Source: a virus
IMG/VR virus record: IMGVR_UViG_3300043397_000067
Coordinates: 16,015 to 80,014 of that record
Length of the DNA stretch: 64,000 nucleotides
Direction: 5' to 3' (one strand)
Below, piece by piece: positions 16,754-25,900 of this stretch. The translations under genes were made by a program, and so were the position numbers. The notes beneath the pieces are model-generated. The model was not told the DNA's origin, made no database searches, and saw nothing but the letters and a program-made list of their open reading frames with translations. Every line of letters starts with the position of its first letter. Position 1 is the first letter of the stretch.

Positions 16754-19700
16754 TTACCAGTAGGGGATGTATCGGGTGGTTCCCGCCACGGCAATGGCAA
16801 GCCACCCTTGGACTGTGGTGTTAGCGCCAGTCGGGCCAACGCTGCCAAGTGTAGTCGCAACTGCACCATTTGCAACGTTTGAGTTCACAAAATTTACGCG
16901 ACCGTTAGTGGTGCCAGTGCCAGTAGTGAGGTTAATGTCACCACCTACGCCAGAGCTACCATTAGATGCTGTTATAGATACGTTAGCACCAGCACCAGTA
17001 GAGCCTCTAGCCCCGGCTGTTATAGTAACAGCACCTCCTGCCCCGGTGGCCCCACCAGTACCCCCAGCGATATTTACAGCACCACCAGCAGCAGCAAGCC
17101 CACCTGCACCGGCTGTTATGTTTATAGCACCACCGATACCACCAGTAGTCGTAGTAGAACCCTGACCAGCTAGTATGTCTACTTTTCCGCCCACAATGCC
17201 AGTAACTGTGGCACTAGAATTACCAGCAGTAATAACAACATTACCTGCTCTTACATTACTATTGGTTAAGTTACCCGCAGTAATAGTAACATCACCGCCT
17301 TGGTTACCGCCATTACCAGCTGTTACGCTAATAGAGCCTCCGTTAGACCCCGCAGTAGTACCGCCTGTAATAACTACACTACCTCCACTACCTAGTGAGT
17401 TAGTAACTGCACCACCGGTTATAGCTACATTACCCCCAGTACCAGAGCCAGAAGACGTACCACCATTTATAGTAACAAGGCCCCCAGGAGATGTATTAGA
17501 TATACCGTCACCCCCGGATACAGTAGTACTGCCAGATACACCGCCTGAACTACCTCCGGCTTTAATAGATACTGCTCCACCATTCTGGCCAAGGCCACCA
17601 GCTCCAGCAGTTATAGTAACTGCACCGCCAATACCCCCACTGGTAGTTGTAGACCCAGCACCTGCTGTAATTACTACAGGGCCACCAGCCACAGAGGCAA
17701 CTGCACCGGCAGCACCTCCGTTAATTACTACTCCACCGGAGTTACCGGACTGTGCAGCACCCGATGTACCGCCCTGCAGAGTAAGTATCCCAGCAGTAGA
17801 TGCAGAACCACTACCTATTGTAATTGTTATATTACCAGATGTATTTGCATTACCTGTAGTAATACTAATTGCACCGCTAGAGGTTGAGGATGCGGCGGTA
17901 TTTATTGAACACGCCCCTGAGCTACCGGTAGACGAAGAGCCGCTAGCTATAGTTACATTACCGCCAGTAGCTGCAAGTCCACCAGTACCAGCGGTAATAG
18001 AAATAGCGCCTCCAATGCCGCCAGTAGTAGTAGTGGAGCCTGCTCCAGCGGTGAGCACTATTGGGCCACCTGCCACAGAAGCTACTGCACCAGTAGAACC
18101 ACCGTTAATAACTACTCCACCAGAGTTACCGGATTGCGCTGTATTAGATGTTCCACCTTGCAGGGTTAAAATGCCAGCAAATCCGGTAGCTCCACCCGTT
18201 CCAGAGGATATAGTTATATTACCGCCGGAGTTTGAAAGACCTCCAGTACCACCAGTAATTGTAATAGGCCCACCAAAACCCCCTGTAGTTGTGGTAGAAC
18301 CAACACCACCAGTTAACACGACTGGACCACCAGATATACCTATTACTGCACCAGCAGCACCACCAGTTATGACAACACCGCCTGAGTTGCCAGACTGCGT
18401 TGTGTTGGATATACCACCAGTTATATTTAAAATACCCGCTCGCCCTGTAGCACCCCCACTAGCTACAGATAAATTAAGGTTACCGCTTGCAGCAGCAAGT
18501 CCACCAGTACCGGAAGTGATAGTAACTGCACCACCAACGCCACCAGTCGTTGTAGTAGAGCCTGCACCAGCAGTAAGCACAACAGGGCCACCTGCAATAG
18601 AGGCTACAGAGCCAGCGTTGCCTCCCAGCAGAACCACCCCACCGGAGTTACCCGACTGTGCAGACCTTGCTGAACCACCCTGCAAAGTAAGAATACCGGG
18701 GGTGCCTGACGTTGGGTTTCCAACAGAGATAGTTACGTTACCGCTACTACCAGAAGTAGTAGTACCAGAGCTAATGGAGATAGGGCCGCTAGCACCGCTA
18801 GTGCTTCCACCTACTCCGGTAGCTAAAGTAATTGAGCCACTACTACCAGTAGTACTACCGCTACCAGTAGTGAGTTGAAATACTCCACCACCGGATGCTG
18901 ATGGCGTGGTATTAAATACAACATCACCAGTACTAGTAACAAGCAGTATATTAGTAGCCCTTGCATTAACAGACAAGGCGTTTGCAGTGGAGCCAGCAAG
19001 TGTGCTTATGGAGACAAGGTTTTGACTTCCTACGCCGCCAGTAGCTGCGGAAGTTTCACCGATAGCGAATGCCGTCTGAGCGGCTGTAGTCTGCGACCAG
19101 TTCCAAGTCTGTGGATTGTTGCCGTTGGCAAGCGTGTTTGAGCCTGTTGCAGCCGTCAGACCACTCAAGGCCGAGGTCACACTCAACTGGCTTGCTGGGA
19201 CCTTGCCAGTGCCATCCAATGATGCGTAGCCGTTAGCATTACCCTTCTCACTCAAATCCTGCTTGAGATTGAATGCTGTTTGCTGAGCAGTAGAGACTGG
19301 CTTGTTTACGTCAGAAGTGTTATCTACGTTGGATAACCCGATATCGGCTTTAGCAAGTGTTACTACCCCGGCGTATCCATTTACAGAGTCTACTGCACCA
19401 CTGGTTATATAAATATAGGCACTACCAGACCACCTATAAGTCTTGTTTGTATCAAGTGCTACATAAATCTTACCGGTTTCACCGGTTCCTGGAAAGGCTG
19501 CAAGATTGGCGTACTCAAGAACATCGTCAACAAAAGATGGCAGTTGACCCGAGGGAACTTTACCACCAGAGTCCAAGGAAGCATAGCCATTAGCTACGCC
19601 TTTTGCAGATACATCCTGCTTTAAGTTCAAAGCAGTTGTAGTAGCTGTAGAGACAGGCTTATTTACGTCAGATGTATTATCGACGTTGCTAAGTCCAACA

Positions 19701-19930
19701 TCAGCCTTAGTAGGTGCAGACCACGAAAAGTCATAATCTGTAGTACTATTTTTTCTAAGGTAGAAACCTGTAGCACCTCCTGTAGGAGTACCTACACCGG
19801 AGGGGCCTTGGCCCACTGACAAAGCAAGTGCTATAGTGGGGGGCGCACCAATGGCAAGTTGTATCGGGTCTTGCCCGGCCTCCACTACCTCAAGATTTAG
19901 AGGGGCAGGTGTATTAACAGTAATACTCAT
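16754..19930 (-). CDS. Tail fibre protein with long Gly/Thr-rich repeat region
   Basis: A 1058-aa fibre. Residues 70-260 carry classical phage fibre modules: KADVGLSNVDNTSDVNKPVS occurs twice (once with Ile for Val), each followed by KQD.. and GYASLD..GKVP..QLP. Residues ~310-1000 are Gly/Thr/Ser-rich repeats of the form GGxVxITAGxGG, likely a triple-stranded or beta-solenoid shaft. The C-terminus (VQGWLAIAVAGTTRYIPYW) is a common fibre tip. An 87-residue higher-order repeat is visible in the DNA. It probably binds the host surface. The ATG overlaps the upstream stop by four bases. A long proline-rich frame on the other strand is a by-product of the repeats. Confidence 0.85.
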   Translation of the reverse strand: MSITVNTPAPLNLEVVEAGQDPIQLAIGAPPTIALALSVGQGPSGVGTPTGGATGFYLRKNSTTDYDFSWSAPTKADVGLSNVDNTSDVNKPVSTATTTALNLKQDVSAKGVANGYASLDSGGKVPSGQLPSFVDDVLEYANLAAFPGTGETGKIYVALDTNKTYRWSGSAYIYITSGAVDSVNGYAGVVTLAKADIGLSNVDNTSDVNKPVSTAQQTAFNLKQDLSEKGNANGYASLDGTGKVPASQLSVTSALSGLTAATGSNTLANGNNPQTWNWSQTTAAQTAFAIGETSAATGGVGSQNLVSISTLAGSTANALSVNARATNILLVTSTGDVVFNTTPSASGGGVFQLTTGSGSTTGSSGSITLATGVGGSTSGASGPISISSGTTTSGSSGNVTISVGNPTSGTPGILTLQGGSARSAQSGNSGGVVLLGGNAGSVASIAGGPVVLTAGAGSTTTTGGVGGAVTITSGTGGLAAASGNLNLSVASGGATGRAGILNITGGISNTTQSGNSGGVVITGGAAGAVIGISGGPVVLTGGVGSTTTTGGFGGPITITGGTGGLSNSGGNITISSGTGGATGFAGILTLQGGTSNTAQSGNSGGVVINGGSTGAVASVAGGPIVLTAGAGSTTTTGGIGGAISITAGTGGLAATGGNVTIASGSSSTGSSGACSINTAASSTSSGAISITTGNANTSGNITITIGSGSASTAGILTLQGGTSGAAQSGNSGGVVINGGAAGAVASVAGGPVVITAGAGSTTTSGGIGGAVTITAGAGGLGQNGGAVSIKAGGSSGGVSGSTTVSGGDGISNTSPGGLVTINGGTSSGSGTGGNVAITGGAVTNSLGSGGSVVITGGTTAGSNGGSISVTAGNGGNQGGDVTITAGNLTNSNVRAGNVVITAGNSSATVTGIVGGKVDILAGQGSTTTTGGIGGAINITAGAGGLAAAGGAVNIAGGTGGATGAGGAVTITAGARGSTGAGANVSITASNGSSGVGGDINLTTGTGTTNGRVNFVNSNVANGAVATTLGSVGPTGANTTVQGWLAIAVAGTTRYIPYW
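17640..18720 (-). repeat. 261-bp internal repeats in the fibre gene
   Basis: The recurring block that begins near CCACCGGAGTTACC appears at 17733, 18117, 18378 and 18639. Two intervals are 261 bp (87 codons). The third is 384 bp, which is one unit plus 123 bp (41 codons). All intervals are multiples of three, so the shaft can grow or shrink without breaking the frame. The copies have diverged, so they are old. Confidence 0.8.
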
Positions 19931-20310
19931 GTCTTGGTAACCTCACGGAATACGGATACAGCACCATACATCAATGGTGTAACAACCCCAGCAATTTCCA
20001 TCTCCATATCCCAGTAGTACTGAGAGTCTGCATCAGTTTCTGTCAATCCCGCAGAAAGTGAGGCAGTGTCAGTAGCAGTTATAGAGTAAGAAAACTGTCC
20101 AGCAGCCGAGTTAGTTATCGTGCATGTAAACGGAGCCGCTACAGTAGCTGAGTTAGGCAACCGTCTTACCTGCCCACGGATTGTAGCACCGGCAAGGCTT
20201 ACTGGGGATGTGTCCGGATTAGTCAGTGTGCAGGCCATAGGGCCGAATGTGGCACCCTGACGCACCAGTAGGTTAAGCTCTGCACCCTTGAAACCAATAG
20301 TTACTGCCAT
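19927..20310 (-). CDS. Tail-associated beta-domain protein
   Basis: A 127-aa protein. The ATG at 20310 is preferred: AAGGAG lies 9 bases upstream and the ATG follows the previous stop by one base; an in-frame ATG further up lies inside the upstream gene. The sequence MAVTIGFKGAELNLLVRQGA.. continues with alternating strands, a Thr/Ser-rich middle and YYWDMEMEIAGVVTPLMYGAV. I recall similar proteins next to siphophage fibre genes, with an Ig-like or baseplate-upper-protein-like fold. The function is probably to link fibre and tail tip. Confidence 0.7.
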   Translation of the reverse strand: MAVTIGFKGAELNLLVRQGATFGPMACTLTNPDTSPVSLAGATIRGQVRRLPNSATVAAPFTCTITNSAAGQFSYSITATDTASLSAGLTETDADSQYYWDMEMEIAGVVTPLMYGAVSVFREVTKT

Positions 20311-20311
20311 T

Positions 20312-22084
20312 TTATTTAGCTCCTTCAAGCGCCTCAAGGCGGGCTGTAAGTTCTTGTATAGCTTTTACAAGTACTGGTATGAGGCTACTCTCGTTGTACA
20401 AAAGTTTGTCTGGATTTTCATTATCTATAATAACTGCGTCATCCCCCTCAAGTGCAAGTACTTCCTGAGCCTTAAAGCCGTAGCGCTTGCCGCCTTGTGT
20501 ATCCGTAGTGTCCCTAGATACTCTAAATCTGTAGCTTACAGGGCTAAGAGCTTTAACAAATTCAAGTCCATGCAGCACGGGTTGAAAGTCCGTTTTATCC
20601 CTTTCATCAGAAACTACGGTCCAAGCTACCTGAATATACGCATTAGTTGCCGCAGTGCTACCAAGCACTATACGGTTAGACTCCGTAGTTACGTTAAACA
20701 CCGAGGTGCCCACACCCGAGGAAATCTCAATATTATTAGTACCACTTGTTGCGTTAATGAGGGCTTGGCTACCTATAGCCGTATGAATACCAGATACTAC
20801 GGAGTACAGGGCTTGGTAGCCGACTGCAGTGCAACTATTGGACGAACTAAGGTTTTGACCAGCTTGATAACCTACAGCAGTATTAAAACTGCTGTTAGTA
20901 GCATTAACAAGTGCCCCATAACCTATAGCCGTGTTGCTAGCGCCAACTGTGTTTGTCTGCAGTGCAGAATACCCCAGCGCAGTATTACCGGAACCTGTAG
21001 TAAGTGCAGCCCCCGCCGATTTACCTACTAAAGTACAGGTACTCCCAGAAGTTAGTGCAAGTCCCGAGTTATGGCCGACAAGTGTGTTGTCAGAGCCTGT
21101 GTTTGTCGCTGAACTACCAGCATACGAACCTATAGCAGTATTTCTGGCGCCTGTGGCGTTATATAGAGAACTTACACCAACTGCTACAATGCTACCGTTG
21201 CTATTAGCTACATTTAAAGCATTATAGCCTACAGCGACATTGTAGCCGCTAGCTAAAGAACCGCCGCTTTGGTAACCAACAGCGGTGTTTCCAAGTGCGC
21301 CAGACGTAGTGTACAGGCTACGATAACCTATAGCTACGTTAGCCTGACCAGAAGAGTTGCTAGCTAGGGTAGAGTTACCAACTGCTACGTTCTCTGTACC
21401 AGAAGTGCTAGACTGCATAGCCGAGCTTCCAACTGCTACGTTGTTAGAAGCTGTAGTACTGGCGCTAAGAGCGAAAGAGCCAACAGATACATTGTTGCTA
21501 CCAGTGGTATTGGCAGAGCCGGAGTTACTGCCAGCAAATACGTTACTTCCGCCGGAGCTTATAGAACTACCCGCACTCAGGCCTATAGACGTATTATTAG
21601 TGTTACTATTGTTACCAGAGCCTACAGTAATAGTACCCTTAACCTTGATATCACTATCACACACCATAGTGATACTAGTCGGAGAGATAGTCCAACTATT
21701 AAATGTACCTGACCCACCAGTAAATGTTACGTTTACAATAAGTGTAGTAGATGAGTAAGAAGTTACAACACCTTTCATGTAGTTATTTGCATCAGCAGCA
21801 ATAACTACAGCCATACCAACAGCCCACAACTTGCCTGACTGCGTTGTAAAAGTCTTGGAGCCTGTACCGATGGCAGTGCTAGTAGTGCTGGAGCCGCTGT
21901 ATCCGGGCAAGGCCAGCGCAGCAGCCGCACTGGCGGCAACGTCTGCATTAGTCTGCATGGCAATGGCAGTAGCATTCACCTCGGTCGTAAAGGTGCCAAG
22001 CGCAGCTACCCAAGCGTTAGCCTGCGTGGCAAAGTTTATTGGGTCGTCCCGTGTAGGTGCGGTTGGGAGTGCTGTAATCGTCAT
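20312..22084 (-). CDS. Tail fibre with YadA-like head repeats and S74 chaperone domain
   Basis: A 590-aa trimeric fibre. Residues 1-150 form an attachment region. Residues ~165-470 are about 13 repeats of the type NTAVGYQAL, as in the heads of trimeric autotransporters. The last ~100 residues are a peptidase S74 intramolecular chaperone: SDERDKTDF begins at Ser492, then FVKALSPVSYRFR, RYGFKAQEV and a C-terminal helix ELTARLEALE. Family knowledge: this domain drives trimer folding and then cuts itself off at the Ser-Asp site, so the mature fibre should be about 490 residues. It overlaps the upstream gene by four bases. Confidence 0.9.
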   Translation of the reverse strand: MTITALPTAPTRDDPINFATQANAWVAALGTFTTEVNATAIAMQTNADVAASAAAALALPGYSGSSTTSTAIGTGSKTFTTQSGKLWAVGMAVVIAADANNYMKGVVTSYSSTTLIVNVTFTGGSGTFNSWTISPTSITMVCDSDIKVKGTITVGSGNNSNTNNTSIGLSAGSSISSGGSNVFAGSNSGSANTTGSNNVSVGSFALSASTTASNNVAVGSSAMQSSTSGTENVAVGNSTLASNSSGQANVAIGYRSLYTTSGALGNTAVGYQSGGSLASGYNVAVGYNALNVANSNGSIVAVGVSSLYNATGARNTAIGSYAGSSATNTGSDNTLVGHNSGLALTSGSTCTLVGKSAGAALTTGSGNTALGYSALQTNTVGASNTAIGYGALVNATNSSFNTAVGYQAGQNLSSSNSCTAVGYQALYSVVSGIHTAIGSQALINATSGTNNIEISSGVGTSVFNVTTESNRIVLGSTAATNAYIQVAWTVVSDERDKTDFQPVLHGLEFVKALSPVSYRFRVSRDTTDTQGGKRYGFKAQEVLALEGDDAVIIDNENPDKLLYNESSLIPVLVKAIQELTARLEALEGAK

Positions 22085-22971
22085 GTCAATCCTTCTATCT
22101 CAAGTGTACACATACTAGCAGAGAAATACTGTATGTCCATTGTGAAATCTCTGTAAAATCCAAATACGTTTAGTGACTGGTAGTTACTGTCATCAGTACC
22201 CACCCACATGCAGGGTGTGGCTCTTAAGTCCGCAAGTACGCCGTAGACTCTATCGAAGTCTGTATTAAGCACCCACAGCTTAGTGTTTACTCTACTGCTA
22301 AAGCTACGCTTTACGAACGTAGTAACCCCGAACTCGTCAGTATTCTTTCTTGAGTAGTCGGTTATGCCAAGCGTTGTGCCATACTGAGCGCCGCCAATAC
22401 TGGCTGCATTACCAAAGCTTACATTACCGATGGCCACCACTGCAAGCGGCGCAGCACTTACTTTAATGTCCATACTAGCATTAACATACGAAGGCAAACC
22501 ACCCAGTACAAGTGTATTAACTTGCGTAAAGGGTTCAAAGAAATATAGATACCAGTCTGTAATAACAGCCCGGTCAAGTGTAATGTCACCACTATCGTAA
22601 ACAGTAGGTCCAGCTATTCCGTCTTTAATTACTACCCTTGCCTTAGTACCTGTAAGATTAACCAAAGCAAGTGAATCACAGTTTCCAGTAGCTACCTTAA
22701 ACTCTATGTCACCCAGGTCTTCAGAAGCAGTGCTGACCTGTGGGTCAAATGCTGCCCACTTGTTAGATGGACCAAATACTGACCACTGCGCTGGGCTTAT
22801 ATCGGGCTGATTACCCGTAGTAGATGTTGTAGCAGTATATATGTAGTTACCATACACTACCTTAGTCCCAGTAGTATAGGCAGTCACAGCCGAGTATGTA
22901 GCGTACAGTTCCGTGGTGGAACTGTACTGAATCATACCTGCAACCATTGTTGTGGGTTTTATGACCTTCAT
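22081..22971 (-). CDS. Tail-tip protein with N-terminal carbohydrate-binding-like module
   Basis: A 296-aa protein directly after the tape measure. Residues 20-70 (YSAVTAYTTGTKVVYGNYIYTATTSTTGN..PDISPAQWS) have the Trp/Tyr pattern of a chitin-binding type 3/CBM5-12 fold often found in phage tails. The rest is beta-rich. By position it takes the place of distal-tail/tip proteins, and may cap the tube and hold the fibres. It shares ATGA overlaps with both neighbours. No Dit or Tal signature was recognised. Confidence 0.65.
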   Translation of the reverse strand: MKVIKPTTMVAGMIQYSSTTELYATYSAVTAYTTGTKVVYGNYIYTATTSTTGNQPDISPAQWSVFGPSNKWAAFDPQVSTASEDLGDIEFKVATGNCDSLALVNLTGTKARVVIKDGIAGPTVYDSGDITLDRAVITDWYLYFFEPFTQVNTLVLGGLPSYVNASMDIKVSAAPLAVVAIGNVSFGNAASIGGAQYGTTLGITDYSRKNTDEFGVTTFVKRSFSSRVNTKLWVLNTDFDRVYGVLADLRATPCMWVGTDDSNYQSLNVFGFYRDFTMDIQYFSASMCTLEIEGLT

Positions 22972-25900
22972 ACTGCGTGTGTAGTTATGGGTGTATCTGC
23001 ATCATTACGTATCAGCAGACCGCGACCATCCCAGTCATTTTGGAGCTTCGCCATTTTAGCCGTGTGCGTAGCCGTTGCGCGGGTTTCATACCGCAGCAAG
23101 TCAATTTGGGCTATCAATTCCTTGATAAGTCCTGACACATTGCCGTCATCGGAGCCGCCAAGCATTGACTTGGTTTGCGACGCATTGTAGTACATTGCTG
23201 GCCCGGTAGCCTCAATCTCTGGCCCATCTTCACCAACAAGTCTATAACCACCTCTATGATAGCCCCCAGACGCAAAGGCTGGTATAGTCAAGGTGGGGTC
23301 TACAGCTTTAGCTGCAAACATAGCTTTATTAGCCAGCACGGAAACAGAAGCTAACCACTGTTCACGGGTAGCACTATTTTCTTTCAGTGCGGTGCTTATA
23401 TCTGGCAGAGCGTCTGCAAGCTTTGTCAGGTATTCAGCTTGTGTAGTTCCAGACGTAGACAAAGCAAGTGTATAGTTCTTATCGAACTGCCCTATTTGCT
23501 GCTGCAGCGTCAGCGCTGGAGAAGCGTCCTTCATGACTTTTTCAGCAGCCTGCATCAAGCTATCTGCACTAGATACTGCAGCACTGGTCATGTCGATGAA
23601 AGCAGAGCTAAGCTTGAGCAAACCACCATATACTGCTTGACCACTTTCAGTGGTAAGGTCCTGAGCCTCTACAAGCTGGCGGAATGCTTGCCGAGTCATT
23701 GGAACTGTACTGATACCCAACTTAGACAGCTCGGACGTAAATACGCTAAGCTTAGAGCTAGACTTATCAGTGTTGCTGTAGAATGCGTCAAAGTAGCCTC
23801 GTACTGCAGACTCAAACTCAGATTGAGAGCCTACTGCGTTGATTATGTTTTGAGCATACTGCGCACTCTGCATAGATGCAGAGTACGTAGCCTTACCAAG
23901 CAGTAGCATAGCTGAGTTAACGCTATTCAGGCCGCCAGACAGCCGCGACAAAGTAGCAGAAGCAGTTTCACCTATCTGTGAGTACTCAGTAGTCCCAAGT
24001 ATAAGCTGGGCCATAGCTTCTCCAGCACCCTCAAACGCAGACTTAATCTGAGCGTTTATCTGGTCACCATTAAGGCCGTCTGTTGCAAAAGCAAAGCTAT
24101 GTGTGAAATTAACCAAGGCTTCTGCTGATGCACCAAGTGTAGTAGCCTGCAAAGCCGCCTGAGTCTTAACCAGTTGGAACTGGTTAGACAGCTGCTTTAC
24201 TATACGTGGGTCAAGAGCGGAAGTGTCTCTCCCGCCTGAGCTAAACCAGCCACCCTCATAGTCTGTATAGCTATAGCCTGAGAAACCGTCACCAGCGCCA
24301 AAGGTTCCGGCGATACCACTACCGTCGTATTTTTTGCCAAATGCACGGTTAAATAGGCCAGAAGCAATACCACCGATAGGCCCGAACCACAGGGATACAG
24401 CAGTCCCAATAGCATCAGCAAAGTTACTGACCTTAAAGCCGCCGCTTATTGCATTTTTAAGTGATACACCTGCAGCAGCGCCGCCTACAGCACCGAGTAC
24501 TTGACCAAGCTGGGCACCTACCCCGGTTAGTTGGTAAGCGTTACCATCATAGTAGCTTACTCCAAGCTTTTCGCCCATGGAGTTACCGGCAAGCTTAGTG
24601 AAACCATTAGCAATACTTGTAGACACGCCACTATTAAGAGCATCAAACACGCTCTTACCTGCGGACAGGGCGCTAAACGCGCTGCCCTTGCCAGTGCCCG
24701 CTCCTTGGGCCGCAGCAGCCGCGCCAGTGGGGTTCAGGGCCGTCGCAATGGTAGCGGCAAGGTCATTGATGATCGGGTCAAGGAAAAGGCGCAGCGGGGC
24801 CATCAGCGCCCGTTGAATCTGGTCACGCAGTTTCTTACCGGACTTGTCTCCTACACCGATGATAGCGTCGAACAGTGAGTCAGCTATGTCTTTAGAGGTA
24901 GTCTTCCAAGACGTAGCAAGTTTCTGACGCTCAGCCTCAAGCTGGTCAGAGTCAAACTTAGCACCGGCAGTGCTGCCTGCCTTAGAGATATATGTAGCTT
25001 CATCCTTTGATAGCTTAGCAATTTCAGCTCTAAGCCTCTCAATCTCAAGGCCCTTACGTCTGTACATCTCAATGTACTCTGGGTTTCCACCACTAGAAGT
25101 GGCCAACTCATCGTACTTTGCCTGCTCAGCTGTAAGTTCAGTGATCTTAGTAGTAGTAGAAGCAATTCTATCAGAGAAATCCTCTTGTACTTTCATCTGA
25201 GCTTCAACTATAGCTACTGCTCTAGGTCCTTGCTTCTCCGCAGCAGCCCTTGCAGCCTCCACAGCCGAAGCTTTATTGACGCGCTTACTGTAACTCTGCA
25301 TCCACTCCTCATTAGCCTTAACCATACGGTTAATCTCACCAGTGGCTTCGTAGGTTTCATTAGCAAGCCTCTTCGTCTCGTCAGACTGACGGGCAATGCT
25401 ATCATCAATAATCTTACTAGCAGAGCTGTCGTATGCTTCCCCAAGCGCTGTCAAGCGTTCATTTAGATTGCTTTTCTTCTTTGGGTCTTTCTCTTTATCG
25501 TACTGGTCCCCAATAGCTTTATAAACGCTAGTGTACTCCTTATACAACTTATTAAGGCTGTCAGTCTCTATTTTGTCAGCTTCGTCATTAAAACGCTTGA
25601 TAGTAGCCGTTCTCTTAACATAAAACTCAACGTCGCTGAGTTCTTTAGCTTTATGAGCATAGCCGAGCATATCAAGCTCGTCTTGCATGAGCTTTCTTTG
25701 TAGGCCAAGGTCTCTACTATAGGCAGCGTTTATCTTACCAGAGTTATCATAAATCCGACCCATGTCTTCATCAGTAGAAAGCATACCAGTACCAGCTTCA
25801 CGCTTGTTCCTAGCCTTTCTGGAAGCTTCAGACTGTATTTCATCCAACTTAGAAAGAGACTTTATACGCCCCGCATCGGCCAGCAGGGCGTTTACTTGAC

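Noticed and set aside
17175-18878. Long proline-rich open frame antisense to the tail fibre (567 codons)
   Set aside because: It is the complement of Gly/Thr-rich repeat codons, has no ribosome site and no sensible protein composition. Repeats simply exclude stops in this frame.
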